Under the pieces are notes generated by a model that worked only from the letters and a program-made list of their open reading frames with translations, did not search any database and was not told the DNA's origin. A program made the position numbers and the translations under genes. Positions 51,659-60,994 of a DNA stretch of 64,000 bases are shown here, piece by piece; the stretch's first letter is position 1, and each line of letters starts with the position of its first letter. This DNA is from Caballeronia sp. SBC1 (lineage in GTDB: Bacteria > Pseudomonadota > Gammaproteobacteria > Burkholderiales > Burkholderiaceae), in assembly GCF_011493005.1 (NCBI RefSeq), contig NZ_CP049156.1:1116001-1180000 (forward strand). The letters run 5' to 3'.

Positions 51659-53164
51659 ATGTCTACCGTTCTTTCCGCTTCAACCGCTCCGGCAGCGCCC
51701 TGGCATCTCGATCTGATCGACCATTCGATGAGCAACTATGCCGACTACGGCAATGGCTCAACTTTGCACGACGCGACTCCCGGCCTCGTCTTCCCTACGG
51801 AAGTGGGCATTATCTACAGCCTTTACGACAATGGCGCGTTGATCGGTACGATGGTTGCGACGGGGACCATCACCAACTGGACCGTTCCCACGCAACTGTT
51901 CAACGGCGTGCATGACCTCGCCATCATGGGGACAAACGCGGCGGGCCAGAACAGCCCTCAGGTCCACATCAGCTTTACCGTCGACGCCGGCCCGGTTGCT
52001 CCGCGCTTTACGGGCATGGTCGATCACACGATCAGCAATTACGCGGAAGCCGACATCACGAAGGTAACGCACGACGTGAACCCGTCCATTGTGCTCCGAG
52101 GTACGGCCGGCGATACGCTCAACGTGTTCGAAGGCGGCCACCTGCTTGGAACGGTGGTGATGACCGAGGGTGTGGCGCTGTTCACGTTGCCGACCATGTC
52201 CACCGGTGTTCATAACCTGAGCATCACTGAGTCGAACGCATCAGGCACGAGCGTCCCGACGCATCTGACCCTGACAGTTCAGGCGCCTGTTGCCCCGACG
52301 TCGCCTTCGCTGCTTGGCATGATCGATCACACGGTCGACAACAACTTCAATTTCAACCCGGGTGAGCTTTCGAACGATCCGAACCCGACCGTCGTCCTGA
52401 CGGCCAAGGTCGGCGATGTGCTGACCGTGACCGACAACAACGTGGTTATCGGCTCGATCGTCGCGACCGCTGAGCAAATGTCGTGGACCTTGCCGACGTT
52501 GTCCAACGGCGTGCATACCCTGAAGATTACCGAGTCGAACAGCGTAGGCACGAGCGACCCGTTGACCCTGAAGCTTACAGTCTACGCCGACGGCGCTCTG
52601 GTTCCGGCCGATACCACGCCGGACACTCCGCAGCCGGCTGCTGATACCAGCGTTCATACGGCCGTTGGCCTGCACGACGCGTTTGTCGCAACGGGCGATC
52701 ATCAGACCGTCGACCTGAACGTGGATCCGGCTGCTTATTTCAAGCAATCGACCGCGCACATTGCAGGCGGCGAAGCGGGCGTTCATACGCTGCATCTGAC
52801 CGGCAGCCACGAAGTTCTGGACCTGACTTCGTTGACCGGCAAAACCGCTGCCGCCAAAATTTCGGGTATCGAAGTCATCGATCTGGGCGGCCACGCAAAT
52901 TCAGTTAGCCTCTCTATTGTCGACGTGCTGAACCTCGGCCAGACCGATCTGTTCCAGTACGACGGCAACAAGCAAATGATCGTGAACGGCTCGGCCGCCG
53001 ATACCGTCGACCTGCTGCACGCCAAGGTCGCGCGCGTGCAAGACACCGACTGGGAAAACCACGGCACGGCTAACGTAGGTGGTGTGGAATACAACGTCTA
53101 TCAGCATGAAGGCGCGCAGACCGAATTGCTGATCCAGCAAGGCGTGCACGTCGTTGTTCATTGA
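51659..53164 (+). CDS. Ig-like repeat protein, putative secreted adhesin without signal peptide
   Basis: 501 residues with AGAAGG before the ATG. Three tandem ~100-residue repeats begin (L/M)(I/V)DH(S/T)(M/I/V), each with a VF/VV-type strand, (D)NG..IGT, and GVH(D/N/T)L.I then T/SNA or ESN.G.S, the pattern of bacterial Ig-like domains. A Pro/Ala/Thr-rich linker (~315-335) leads to a C-terminal ~160-residue region (VDLNVDPAAYFKQST, LTGSHEVLDLTSLTG, NGSAADTVDLL) resembling the ends of type I secreted repeat proteins. There are no Cys and no N-terminal signal, so type I secretion is inferred; no T1SS genes are nearby. Confidence 0.8.
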   Translation: MSTVLSASTAPAAPWHLDLIDHSMSNYADYGNGSTLHDATPGLVFPTEVGIIYSLYDNGALIGTMVATGTITNWTVPTQLFNGVHDLAIMGTNAAGQNSPQVHISFTVDAGPVAPRFTGMVDHTISNYAEADITKVTHDVNPSIVLRGTAGDTLNVFEGGHLLGTVVMTEGVALFTLPTMSTGVHNLSITESNASGTSVPTHLTLTVQAPVAPTSPSLLGMIDHTVDNNFNFNPGELSNDPNPTVVLTAKVGDVLTVTDNNVVIGSIVATAEQMSWTLPTLSNGVHTLKITESNSVGTSDPLTLKLTVYADGALVPADTTPDTPQPAADTSVHTAVGLHDAFVATGDHQTVDLNVDPAAYFKQSTAHIAGGEAGVHTLHLTGSHEVLDLTSLTGKTAAAKISGIEVIDLGGHANSVSLSIVDVLNLGQTDLFQYDGNKQMIVNGSAADTVDLLHAKVARVQDTDWENHGTANVGGVEYNVYQHEGAQTELLIQQGVHVVVH

Positions 53165-53171
53165 TAGTTCA

Positions 53172-53250
53172 ATGATCCGCGTCTGAGGTTAGGTGCACGC
53201 GGATCATCGAAGATCGACAAGTCGTTCCGGGAGTGATTCCGGAGCGGCTT
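53172..53250 (+). terminator. paired hairpins after Ig-like protein gene
   Basis: First ATGATCCGCGT and its exact complement (53172-53207), then GTCGTTCCGG/CCGGAGCGGC followed by TTTTCTT (53221-53250). The second is a good intrinsic terminator. Confidence 0.7.
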
Positions 53251-53253
53251 TTC

Positions 53254-53511
53254 TTATTTGGCCTTGCGTTCCTTGTTGGCTTGCGCGACGACCGACGCCG
53301 CCAGCGTCTTGGTGTCCTTTGAATATTTGTCGCTGTGAAGAACCTGCCCGGCCTTATGTTCCATCTCGGCGCCTGTTTGATTTTTCGTATGCGTCTGCGA
53401 TAACGCCGACGCAGCGAGGCTCTTGGCAATCACCGACGCCTTCGGATCGTGCAGCGTATGCGATGCGAGCGTGGCAACGACCTTCGACGTCTGTTTGGTA
53501 TTGACCGACAT
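53254..53511 (-). CDS. small helical protein with internal repeat, unknown function
   Basis: 85 residues from ATG 53511 (GAGAGGAAAGAC upstream). Ala/Ser/Lys/Thr-rich and soluble. Two halves resemble each other: (DP)KASVIAKSLAASALSQ and (KD)TKTLAASVVAQANKE. The function is unknown. A minus-strand -24/-12-like string (CGGCAAT-N4-TTGCG, 53541-53556) lies upstream, but with four mismatches. Confidence 0.65.
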   Translation of the reverse strand: MSVNTKQTSKVVATLASHTLHDPKASVIAKSLAASALSQTHTKNQTGAEMEHKAGQVLHSDKYSKDTKTLAASVVAQANKERKAK

Positions 53512-53659
53512 GTCTTTCCTCTCATGCTTTATAGATGACACGCAACAAGATTGCCGCGAGTGCCGGTCATATCCCGACCGGTTCATCAGTCTCACGTGAG
53601 CGCCCGCCGACATCTATACGAATCCTCCTATATACGCGTCTGGTTTTATAATCTCGCGC

Positions 53660-54229
53660 ATGCCAAAAGTTCCTCTTGCCGGTACGCATGCCTGGCGTGA
53701 CCGTCCGCTTCCCACTTTCACCGCCGATCAGAAGGACTGGCTCACGCGCGGAGGCTCCTTGACCGCACATTTGCGTGAACTAGGCGATGTCACGGTTGTT
53801 GTCACTCGTGAGGTCGTCGGCCAGCCGTGGCGGGACGAAGCCGCAGCGCTGGATATCACGCCGCGCACCCCGGTGTGGATTCGCGAAGTCGTGCTCAATG
53901 TGAACCGTGTGCCGTTCGTCGCAGCGCACAGCGTGGTGCCGCTCTATGCCAGTTCGGGCGTGTGGCAGGCTATGCGTCGATTGCGCACGCGGCCGCTCGC
54001 CGAGTTGTTATATAGCGATAGCAGCGTGTGGCGCTCGCCGCTGACAAGCCGAAGGATCGACGCGCGCGATCCGCTTTATAGACTTGCCGCCAGACAACTG
54101 CCGCATGAAAAACCACATACGTTCGTTGCCCGCCGTTCGGTGTTCTTGCGACAAGACGCGCCGTTGATGGTGACCGAATGCTTCCTGCCTGCGCTCTGGG
54201 CGTTCCTCGAGCGCCGCGAAAAATGTTGA
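53660..54229 (+). CDS. ubiC: chorismate--pyruvate lyase
   Basis: 189 residues. It converts chorismate to 4-hydroxybenzoate and pyruvate, first step of ubiquinone ring synthesis. Motifs: [25 protein letters not shown] (catalytic Arg region), [21 protein letters not shown], and [23 protein letters not shown], with the conserved Glu in VTE. Cytosolic. The stop overlaps the next gene by seven bases, so it heads an operon with a DNA glycosylase and a SpeE-like gene. No ribosome binding site is clear. Confidence 0.93.
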   Translation: MPKVPLAGTHAWRDRPLPTFTADQKDWLTRGGSLTAHLRELGDVTVVVTREVVGQPWRDEAAALDITPRTPVWIREVVLNVNRVPFVAAHSVVPLYASSGVWQAMRRLRTRPLAELLYSDSSVWRSPLTSRRIDARDPLYRLAARQLPHEKPHTFVARRSVFLRQDAPLMVTECFLPALWAFLERREKC

Positions 54230-54696
54230 AAGGCTTCCCACCCGTCGCCGATGTCAACACGCATACGCTGATTCTCGGCAGCTTTCCCGGCGTGGCATCG
54301 CTCGATGCCGCGCAGTATTACGCCCATCCGCGCAATCAATTTTGGCGCCTGGTGGGAACGGTGATTGGCGAGCCTTTGAACGAACTCCCCTACGATCAGC
54401 GTGTCCTTAAGCTTCTTGAACATGGCATCGGACTATGGGACGTGCTCGCGGCCTGCGAGCGCGAGGGCAGTCTCGACACCGCGATCCGCCATGCCAATCC
54501 TAACGATTTCGCATCATTCCGCCTTCATGCACCGCGACTGAAAAAGCTCTGCTTCAACGGCAAGACGTCAGGCCGTTTCGAGCCCGTGATCCGCGCGGCA
54601 GGCTATGAAACCCTGGTCCTGCCGTCGTCGAGTCCGGCGAATGCTATCCTCTCGTTCGATCAAAAATTGCGCATCTGGCGCGACATCCTTAAATGA
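54223..54696 (+). CDS. DNA-deoxyinosine (hypoxanthine) glycosylase, UDG superfamily
   Basis: 157 residues. [28 protein letters not shown] and a C-terminal LPSSSPANA are hallmarks of the family 6 (HDG) uracil-DNA glycosylase superfamily, which removes hypoxanthine formed by adenine deamination. The start ATG 54223 overlaps the ubiC stop, and its own stop overlaps the next ATG (ATGA), so translation is probably coupled. Confidence 0.9.
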   Translation: MLKGFPPVADVNTHTLILGSFPGVASLDAAQYYAHPRNQFWRLVGTVIGEPLNELPYDQRVLKLLEHGIGLWDVLAACEREGSLDTAIRHANPNDFASFRLHAPRLKKLCFNGKTSGRFEPVIRAAGYETLVLPSSSPANAILSFDQKLRIWRDILK

Positions 54697-55622
54697 CCCA
54701 ATTAATCAAACGCGCGTCGGCGGAAGCTCGCGCGTTCGGCAGCAAGCGCCAAGACAAGCTCGACAAGCAAGACAAGACCAACGGCAAGCACGGCAAGCGC
54801 TCGAAGCGCGAGCGCGACGACGATCTTGACGACGCGCCGCGCATCGATGTCCCGCGCAAACCGCGTTTCGCGCCAGTGACGTTCTCGGAAGAGGGCGGTG
54901 TGCGTTTCCTGCATTTCGGCACCGAATGGGTGCAGGGCGCGATGCGCCTGAAAAAGCCGAACCACATCGAGCTTGAATACGCTCAGCAGATGATGGCGTG
55001 GCTGTTGTTCATCGAAACGCCGAAGCGCATCGTGCAACTCGGACTGGGCTCTGCCGCGCTGACCAAGTTCGCCCATGCGTTCCTCAAGCGCGCGAAGGTG
55101 GAAGCGGTCGAGCTGAACCCATCCGTCGTGATAGCAGCGCGCACGATGTTCGAACTGCCGAACGACGACGCCCGCCTCACCGTCCACGAGCAGGACGCGT
55201 GGGACTTCGTCAACGACCGGTCGAATCACGGCACCGTCGGCGCATTGCAGATCGATGTCTACGACGCCACCGCGCGCGGTCCCGTGCTGGACAGCGTGGC
55301 GTTCTATCGTGCGTGCCGGGCTTGCCTGACGGCACCGGCGGGCGTGGTGACGGTCAACCTGTTTGGCGATCATCCGAGTTTCGTGCGCAACATGAAGCGC
55401 CTGAACGAAGCGTTCGATGGCCGCGTGATCGCGCTGCCCGAAGTCCACGACGGCAATCGCATTGCCATCGCGTTCGCCGGTCCGCAACTCGACGTACCGT
55501 ACGCGCAGCTTGAACAGCGCGCGAAGCTGATCGAGAAGGAATTGAAGCTGCCGGCCCGTCAATGGGTGAAGGGGCTGGCAATCAGCGCCAGCGCGGACGA
55601 CGCAACAAGCTTCTCCATCTAA
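54693..55622 (+). CDS. spermidine synthase-like methyltransferase-fold protein
   Basis: 309 residues. The N-terminal ~60 are Lys/Asp-rich and repetitive (KRQDKLDKQDKTNGKHGKR), probably disordered. The SpeE-like fold follows: FGTEWVQGAMRL, IELEYAQQMMAWLLF, RIVQLGLGSAALTKFAHAFL and VEAVELNPSVVIAAR, then the DARLTVHEQDAWDFV stretch and ALQIDVYDATARGPVLDS. The canonical GGG.G motif of true SpeE is GLGSA here, so polyamine synthesis is unproven. Last gene of the ubiC operon (ATGA overlap). Confidence 0.85.
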   Translation: MTQLIKRASAEARAFGSKRQDKLDKQDKTNGKHGKRSKRERDDDLDDAPRIDVPRKPRFAPVTFSEEGGVRFLHFGTEWVQGAMRLKKPNHIELEYAQQMMAWLLFIETPKRIVQLGLGSAALTKFAHAFLKRAKVEAVELNPSVVIAARTMFELPNDDARLTVHEQDAWDFVNDRSNHGTVGALQIDVYDATARGPVLDSVAFYRACRACLTAPAGVVTVNLFGDHPSFVRNMKRLNEAFDGRVIALPEVHDGNRIAIAFAGPQLDVPYAQLEQRAKLIEKELKLPARQWVKGLAISASADDATSFSI

Positions 55623-55630
55623 CGTCTAGT

Positions 55631-55696
55631 AAAGCCACGAGAAAGCCACGAGAAAGCCAAGACGAAGCCCCGACGAAGCCCCGACGAAGCCGCGGG
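55631..55696. repeat. six tandem 11-bp repeats
   Basis: AAAGCCACGAG twice, AAAGCCAAGAC, GAAGCCCCGAC twice and GAAGCCGCGGG: six consecutive 11-mers sharing (A/G)AAGCC, starting eight bases after the SpeE-like stop. Confidence 0.75.
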
Positions 55697-55901
55697 CCGG
55701 ACCACGAAAGCACAAGTAAACATTACATAGTACTTTCCGTGCTCATTACGGTTCGGGTTCGCCCTGCTTGACCCACTTTTATGCGTCCATATACTCCACG
55801 TGTTATTTCGGGGCGCTATTAGACTGAGACTGAGCTTTGCTGCGAGACCCGCTCAGAGCCTTGGTTGAGCAGCACATTTCAAAAGAAAAGAGGAGAGCGT
55901 C

Positions 55902-56156
55902 ATGGCTCAAGAGGCGGTGACCGCCAGTGGTCAAGTTCGCAACAAACGGTGGCTCTGGCTGCTGGTTCTTCCGTGGATCGGCGTGGTCTGGGTGCCGTTC
56001 TACAACAAGATCGAGCCTGTGCTCATGGGCTTTCCGTTTTTCTATTGGTATCAGTTGCTCTGGGTGCTGATCAGCGCGGTGATTACGGCCGTGGTCTATG
56101 TGAAGACCAAACCCATCCACGATGTTCCCAAGCTCACACCCGGGAGCCCGCGATGA
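55902..56156 (+). CDS. DUF3311 small membrane protein, symporter partner
   Basis: 84 residues with AGGAGAG before the ATG. Two hydrophobic helices (WLWLLVLPWIGVVWVPFYN and WYQLLWVLISAVITAVVYVKT) with the DUF3311 features PF(Y)N and GFPFFYWYQ. It overlaps the symporter start by ATGA. DUF3311 proteins nearly always accompany MctP-type sodium:solute symporters, probably as an accessory subunit. Confidence 0.9.
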   Translation: MAQEAVTASGQVRNKRWLWLLVLPWIGVVWVPFYNKIEPVLMGFPFFYWYQLLWVLISAVITAVVYVKTKPIHDVPKLTPGSPR

Positions 56157-57706
56157 TGAACTCCACAGCAACCTTCGTCTTCGTCCTGTTTTTTATCGGC
56201 GTGACGATCCTGGGTTTTGTCGCTGCTCACTGGCGCAAGGCCGATCTCGGACAACTCGATGAATGGGGCCTGGGCGGCCGTCGTTTCGGCACGATCGTCA
56301 CATGGTTCCTGCTCGGCGGCGACCTTTATACGGCGTATACGTTTGTCGCGGTTCCCGCGCTCGTGTTCGGTGCTGGAGCTACCGGCTTCTTCGCGTTGCC
56401 GTACACCATCCTGATCTATCCGTTCGCTTTCGTGGTGTTCCCGAAGCTCTGGGCGATCTCGAAGAAGTTTGGCTATGTAACCGCTGCCGACTTCGTGCAC
56501 GCTCGCTACAACAGCCGCATGCTGGCGTTGGCCATTGCCGTGACGGGGATTGTCGCGACCATGCCGTACATCGCGTTGCAGCTTGTCGGTATTGAAGTGG
56601 TCATCGGCGCGCTCGGTTTCGATACAACCGGCTTCGTTGGCGATCTGCCGCTGATCATCGCGTTCGCGATTCTCGCGGCCTACACGTACACGTCAGGCCT
56701 GCGCGCGCCGGCCATGATCGCGGTGGTGAAGGACGTGCTGATCTACATCACGATCATCGCTGCCATGATCATCATCCCGGCGCAGCTCGGCGGGTTCGGC
56801 GCGATCTTCGCCCATGTCGATCCTGCGAAGATCCTGCTGAAGGCACCGGATGCGTCGAGCCTGAATGGCTACAGCGCATATGCCACGTTGGCGGTCGGAT
56901 CAGCGCTTGCGCTGTTCCTGTATCCGCACTCGGTGACGGCGGTGCTCTCGTCGAAGTCGGGTAACACGATCCGCCGCAATATGGCGCTCCTGCCGGCGTA
57001 TTCGCTGGTGCTCGGTTTGCTTGCGTTGCTGGGTTACATGGCGCTGGCATCGGGTGTGAAGGACATGCCGGAATTCGCTCCGTACTTCAAGGCGTACGGT
57101 TCGAACTTCGCTGTCCCGGCACTGTTCCTGCACTTCTTCCCGTCGTGGTTCGTGGGCGTGGCGTTTGCAGCAATCGGTATTGGCGCGCTGGTTCCGGCGG
57201 CAATCATGTCGATCGCAGCCGCCAACCTGTACACGCGCAACGTGCACAAAGAGTTCGTGAACACGAACATGACGCCGGAGCAGGAAACCAATGTCGCCAA
57301 GCTGGTGTCGCTGCTGGTGAAGGTGGGCGCAGTTGTGTTCATTCTTGCGCTGCCGCTGACCTACGCCATCCAGTTGCAACTGCTCGGCGGGATCTGGATC
57401 ATCCAGACGCTGCCGGCGCTGGTGCTTGGGCTTTATACGCGGGTCCTGGATCACCGTGGCCTGCTGCTCGGCTGGGCTGCCGGCATTGTGACGGGGACGT
57501 GGATGGCGGTGTCGCTGAAACTGGCTGGCTCCATTTTCACGATCCACCTGTTTGGCTATGCGATCCCCGGTTACGCCGCAGTCTGGGCGCTGGTCGTGAA
57601 TCTGGTGGTATCGATCGTGGTGAGTATCCTGGTGCGCGTGATCGGTCTGAAGCGTTCGCATGACCATACGAGTCCCGAGGATTACCTGGACGTCGCGGAA
57701 ACCTGA
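56153..57706 (+). CDS. sodium:solute symporter, monocarboxylate permease (MctP) type
   Basis: 517 residues with ~13 helices. WGLGGRRFGTIVTWFLLGGDLYTAYTF is the SSF N-terminal signature region; KKFGYVTAADFVHARYNSR and AAFAAIGIGALVPAAIMSIAAANLYTRN-type segments follow the SSF core. Together with the DUF3311 partner this matches monocarboxylate (lactate, pyruvate, alanine) uptake permeases. Inner membrane. The exact substrate is inferred from the pairing. Confidence 0.9.
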   Translation: MMNSTATFVFVLFFIGVTILGFVAAHWRKADLGQLDEWGLGGRRFGTIVTWFLLGGDLYTAYTFVAVPALVFGAGATGFFALPYTILIYPFAFVVFPKLWAISKKFGYVTAADFVHARYNSRMLALAIAVTGIVATMPYIALQLVGIEVVIGALGFDTTGFVGDLPLIIAFAILAAYTYTSGLRAPAMIAVVKDVLIYITIIAAMIIIPAQLGGFGAIFAHVDPAKILLKAPDASSLNGYSAYATLAVGSALALFLYPHSVTAVLSSKSGNTIRRNMALLPAYSLVLGLLALLGYMALASGVKDMPEFAPYFKAYGSNFAVPALFLHFFPSWFVGVAFAAIGIGALVPAAIMSIAAANLYTRNVHKEFVNTNMTPEQETNVAKLVSLLVKVGAVVFILALPLTYAIQLQLLGGIWIIQTLPALVLGLYTRVLDHRGLLLGWAAGIVTGTWMAVSLKLAGSIFTIHLFGYAIPGYAAVWALVVNLVVSIVVSILVRVIGLKRSHDHTSPEDYLDVAET

Positions 57707-57756
57707 TCCAAAGGGGAAAAGGCGGGGATCCAACCCGTTCTGTCCCGAAAGCTGGT

Positions 57757-57788
57757 AAAACGCCCGTAACGGATGTTGCGGGCGTTTT
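57757..57788 (+). terminator. terminator of symporter operon
   Basis: AAAACGCCCG ... CGGGCGTTTT, 10-bp perfect stem. Confidence 0.8.
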
Positions 57789-57854
57789 GTATTTCTGCGC
57801 CCGATTTTCATCAGCATTTTGCACGGATTTTGCTCGTCAACTCATCGGAACCGT

Positions 57855-58964
57855 ATGTCTTCGACCGATACGACCAAGCCCCATCGCAGCCACGCACGGC
57901 GCTTAATGCATGTGCTGGCCTCGCCGTATTTTCGATATCGTTACGCCAAATACCTGCACGGGGCGCGCGTGGCGCTGGCCATGCTTACCTCGATTGCGCT
58001 GACCTCGGGTATCGATATTCCGCACGGCGAATGGTCTTCGGTGACCTTGCTGGTGGTGATCGGCGGGTTGCAACATCACGGCAATATCCGCAAGAAAGCC
58101 GCGGAGCGCGCGTTGGGCACGCTACTTGGTGCGTCGCTCGGGCTCGGGCTGATCCTGGTGCAGTCGGCCACCCATTCGACCATGATCACGTACGTGCTGC
58201 TGGCGGGGATTGCCGGCGTGTGCGCGTATCACGCCATCGGCAAGCCGGGATATATCGCGTTGCTGACGGCCATTACCACGATCATCGTCGCAGGGCATGG
58301 CGACCTGTCTATTGAAGTTGGGCTGTGGCGCACCTTGACGGTGCTGATCGGGATTGTGATCGCGCTTGGGTTTTCGTTCGTACTGCCCCAATACGCCACC
58401 TACTCATGGCGCTACCGGCTCGCCGACAACATGCGTGAAAGCGCGCAGATCTACAGCGCGATCATGGAAGGGCGGCCAATTCCCGCCGACACCCTGACCA
58501 AGCACTTCCTCACGATGAACTCGCGGCTGGTGAGTTCACGCTCCTTGCTGGCGTCGGTGGCAAAGGAAATCAATGTGCCGGCTGCCGTACTCGACGACAT
58601 CCAGCGCCAGCACCGCTCACTCCTCACCGCGCTCGAAATGATGGCGGCGGCCATGCCGGCCGGCGCGCCCGGATTCACCGGGAGCGCTCACCCGGATGAG
58701 CGCGCGGTGCGGCACACGTTGCTGCTGATTGCACGCGCATTGCGTTTTGGGCGCGTGGGTTTGCTGCACGCCGCGACTGGGTCCGCTGCAGCGGCGGCGC
58801 GTCTGGAACAGACGGCGAATGTCGCCGCAGGCCTCGCGCCCGAACTGCAGGGACCGTATTGGCTCGCGCAACGGCTGGCGGAACAGGTCGACAGATTGCG
58901 TTTGCGGCTGATCGAGATCGAGCGGCAATGGAATATCGAGGGTGCGCAGCCGTTTCATCGATGA
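57855..58964 (+). CDS. FUSC family membrane protein
   Basis: 369 residues from ATG 57855; an in-frame ATG at 57819 precedes it. About six helices occupy residues ~35-185 (GARVALAMLTSIALTSGIDIP, SSVTLLVVIGGLQHHGNIRKKAAERALGTLLGA with the FUSC signature, ITYVLLAGIAGVCAYHAIG). A cytosolic helical domain follows (~190-369). This is a half-length relative of aromatic acid or fusaric acid exporters (AaeB/FUSC). Substrate unknown; probably acts as an oligomer. Confidence 0.88.
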   Translation: MSSTDTTKPHRSHARRLMHVLASPYFRYRYAKYLHGARVALAMLTSIALTSGIDIPHGEWSSVTLLVVIGGLQHHGNIRKKAAERALGTLLGASLGLGLILVQSATHSTMITYVLLAGIAGVCAYHAIGKPGYIALLTAITTIIVAGHGDLSIEVGLWRTLTVLIGIVIALGFSFVLPQYATYSWRYRLADNMRESAQIYSAIMEGRPIPADTLTKHFLTMNSRLVSSRSLLASVAKEINVPAAVLDDIQRQHRSLLTALEMMAAAMPAGAPGFTGSAHPDERAVRHTLLLIARALRFGRVGLLHAATGSAAAAARLEQTANVAAGLAPELQGPYWLAQRLAEQVDRLRLRLIEIERQWNIEGAQPFHR

Positions 58965-59017
58965 GCGGGTGGGGGGTGACGGGTGACTACGCCGGTCCGT
59001 TCCGCTCCGAGGGTTCG

Positions 59018-59434
59018 CTATTCTTCGAGGTCGTCCATCACGGTCACCATCCACGGGATGCCGAATCGATCGGAAACCATGCCGAACCCGCTTGTCCAGA
59101 ACGTCCGTTGCCACGCCATGCGAACGTCGCCGCCGTCGCTGAGTGCCGCGAACATTTTCTGGCCGGATTCGACGTCGTCGGCGGCTATCGAAATACTGAA
59201 ACCCGAGAAAACCTGTGGCGCGGCGTTCACGCCATCGGACGCCATGATCAGGCTTGACCCTATCCTGAACGTCGCATGCATGACCTTGTCCAGCCATTCC
59301 GGCGTGGCATTTACGCCATCGGGAGAATCCTTGAAGTGCAGGACGGACAATGTTTCCGCGCCGAGCGCTTTCTGGTAGAACGCGAGCGCTTCTTCTGTGC
59401 GGCCGTTGAAGAACAAATAGGGTTCGAGACGCAT
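59018..59434 (-). CDS. PhnB-like VOC family protein
   Basis: 138 residues, AGGAG upstream of ATG 59434. MRLEPYLFFNGRTEEALAFYQKALGAE, VMHATFRIGSSLIMASDG and GGDVRMAWQRTFWTSGFGMVSDRFGIPWMV match the PhnB/glyoxalase subfamily. A soluble dimer by family; substrate unknown. Confidence 0.92.
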   Translation of the reverse strand: MRLEPYLFFNGRTEEALAFYQKALGAETLSVLHFKDSPDGVNATPEWLDKVMHATFRIGSSLIMASDGVNAAPQVFSGFSISIAADDVESGQKMFAALSDGGDVRMAWQRTFWTSGFGMVSDRFGIPWMVTVMDDLEE

Positions 59435-59531
59435 TGGCAACTCCTGGTGAGTCGGGCAGCTTCGCCGCCCGTGCCAAAAGTCTAGCCCACGCCGGAGGGC
59501 TAAAAACGCACCGCGCAGCCTCGATCCGCAT

Positions 59532-59564
59532 AAAAAAAGGCGCCGGCGCAATAGCGCCGACGCC
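59532..59564 (-). terminator. terminator of tal
   Basis: Minus strand GGCGTCGGCGC/GCGCCGGCGCC (11 bp, one G-T) followed by a T7 run, 40 bases after the tal stop. Confidence 0.85.
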
Positions 59565-59603
59565 CGTTTTCAGACGCGAAATACAGGTGTTGTAATCGCG
59601 AAA

Positions 59604-60557
59604 TTATTTCAGCGCTTCGATCAGTTTTTCGAGCTTGACTGCGTCAGCGGCGAATGCGCGGATGCCTTCCGCGAGCTTTTCGGTTGCCATTGCGTCGTCG
59701 TTGACGAGGAAGCGGAAGCTCGATTCATCGATCGCGATCTTGCTCACCGGATCGTTTGCGACCGCTTCCGGCGACAGCTTGCGTTCGACTTTGTCGTTGC
59801 TGTCAGCGAGCTTTTTCAGCAGGTCCGGGCTGATAGTGAGCAGGTCGCAGCCGGCCAGTTCGGTGATCTGGTTGACGGTGCGAAAGCTCGCACCCATCAC
59901 TTCGGTCTTGTAGCCGAACTTCTTGTAGTACGCGTAGATCTTGCGCACCGATTGCACGCCCGGATCATTCGCGCCGCCCATTTTGACTTCGTCCCAATCC
60001 GCGCCTGCCGACTTCTTGTACCAGTCGTAGATGCGGCCAACGAACGGCGAGATCAGTTGCGCACCGGCGTCCGCCGCGGCTGCAGCTTGAGCGGTCGAGA
60101 ACAGCAGCGTCATGTTGCAGTGGATGCCGTCCTTCTGCAGCGTTTCCATGGCGCGGATGCCTTCCCATGTGGAAGCCAGCTTGATCAGGATGCGCTTGCG
60201 GTCAATGCCCGAGTCTTCGTACAGCTTGATGAGCTCGTGGCCCTTCGCGATTGATCCCTTGATGTCGAACGACAGGCGGGCGTCGACTTCTGTTGAGACA
60301 CGACCCGGAACGATCTTCAGGATTTCCTTGCCGAAAGCGATCAGCAACTGGTCGATGATCTGGGCCATCGGCTTGCTTGCGTGGTCCTTGACGGTTTTCT
60401 CGAGCAGCGGCTTGTACGCGTCGTTCTGGACGGCCTTGAGGATCAACGACGGGTTCGTGGTCGCGTCTTGCGGCTTGAATTCGCCGAGTTGCTGGAAGTT
60501 GCCGGTATCGGCGACAACCGTGGTGTATTGCTTGAGCTGGTCGAGAGCGGAGGTCAT
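59604..60557 (-). CDS. tal: transaldolase
   Basis: 317 residues from ATG 60557, TalB-type. It transfers dihydroxyacetone units between sedoheptulose-7-phosphate and glyceraldehyde-3-phosphate in the pentose phosphate pathway. Motifs: [24 protein letters not shown], Schiff-base K126 in [59 protein letters not shown]. Cytosolic and monocistronic, with its own terminator. Confidence 0.96.
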   Translation of the reverse strand: MTSALDQLKQYTTVVADTGNFQQLGEFKPQDATTNPSLILKAVQNDAYKPLLEKTVKDHASKPMAQIIDQLLIAFGKEILKIVPGRVSTEVDARLSFDIKGSIAKGHELIKLYEDSGIDRKRILIKLASTWEGIRAMETLQKDGIHCNMTLLFSTAQAAAAADAGAQLISPFVGRIYDWYKKSAGADWDEVKMGGANDPGVQSVRKIYAYYKKFGYKTEVMGASFRTVNQITELAGCDLLTISPDLLKKLADSNDKVERKLSPEAVANDPVSKIAIDESSFRFLVNDDAMATEKLAEGIRAFAADAVKLEKLIEALK

Positions 60558-60994
60558 ATCTGGTCTTCGGCGCGTTGTGCCGTTGTCAAAGATGCGGAAT
60601 GCCCGCGGTTGAAAGGGTTCTGCGAGGCCGCCGGTGCTGGTGTACTGCGCCAAACCTGCTGGCGGGCGGCTCGCCCCAAATTGCCATTCTATTCCTGCTG
60701 CGCCATTTAACGCAGAGAACGCCACGAATCGCAGTCATGCTTCCTGCGGTTGGCCGTTCAACTGCCGGCGCATTGCATGCTGATACGGTGCTCAACTCTC
60801 TTCGACGGCGGGTGGCTTCGAGAGTTCACCCGCTGCACCAGTCGCCGCGATTGCTGACCTTCGAGTCCAAGATGGCGGGGTGTCGTGCAAGAGGCATATG
60901 CATGTCTCCTGTGCAATTCCAATGCCAGAGCCAGCATCGGCTCACGTCCTATTACACGTTGTTCGCGTGAACATTTCGCGTCGGCACGATCAAT
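60558..60994. other. intergenic region between benE and tal
   Basis: About 440 bases without a supported gene. No strong hairpin or recognisable promoter was identified by eye; it should hold the tal promoter and the end of the benE transcript. Confidence 0.35.

Noticed and set aside
53541..53556. Minus-strand CGGCAAT-N4-TTGCG before the small helical protein
   Set aside because: Four mismatches in twelve; spacing fits, but such a match is expected by chance in this base composition.
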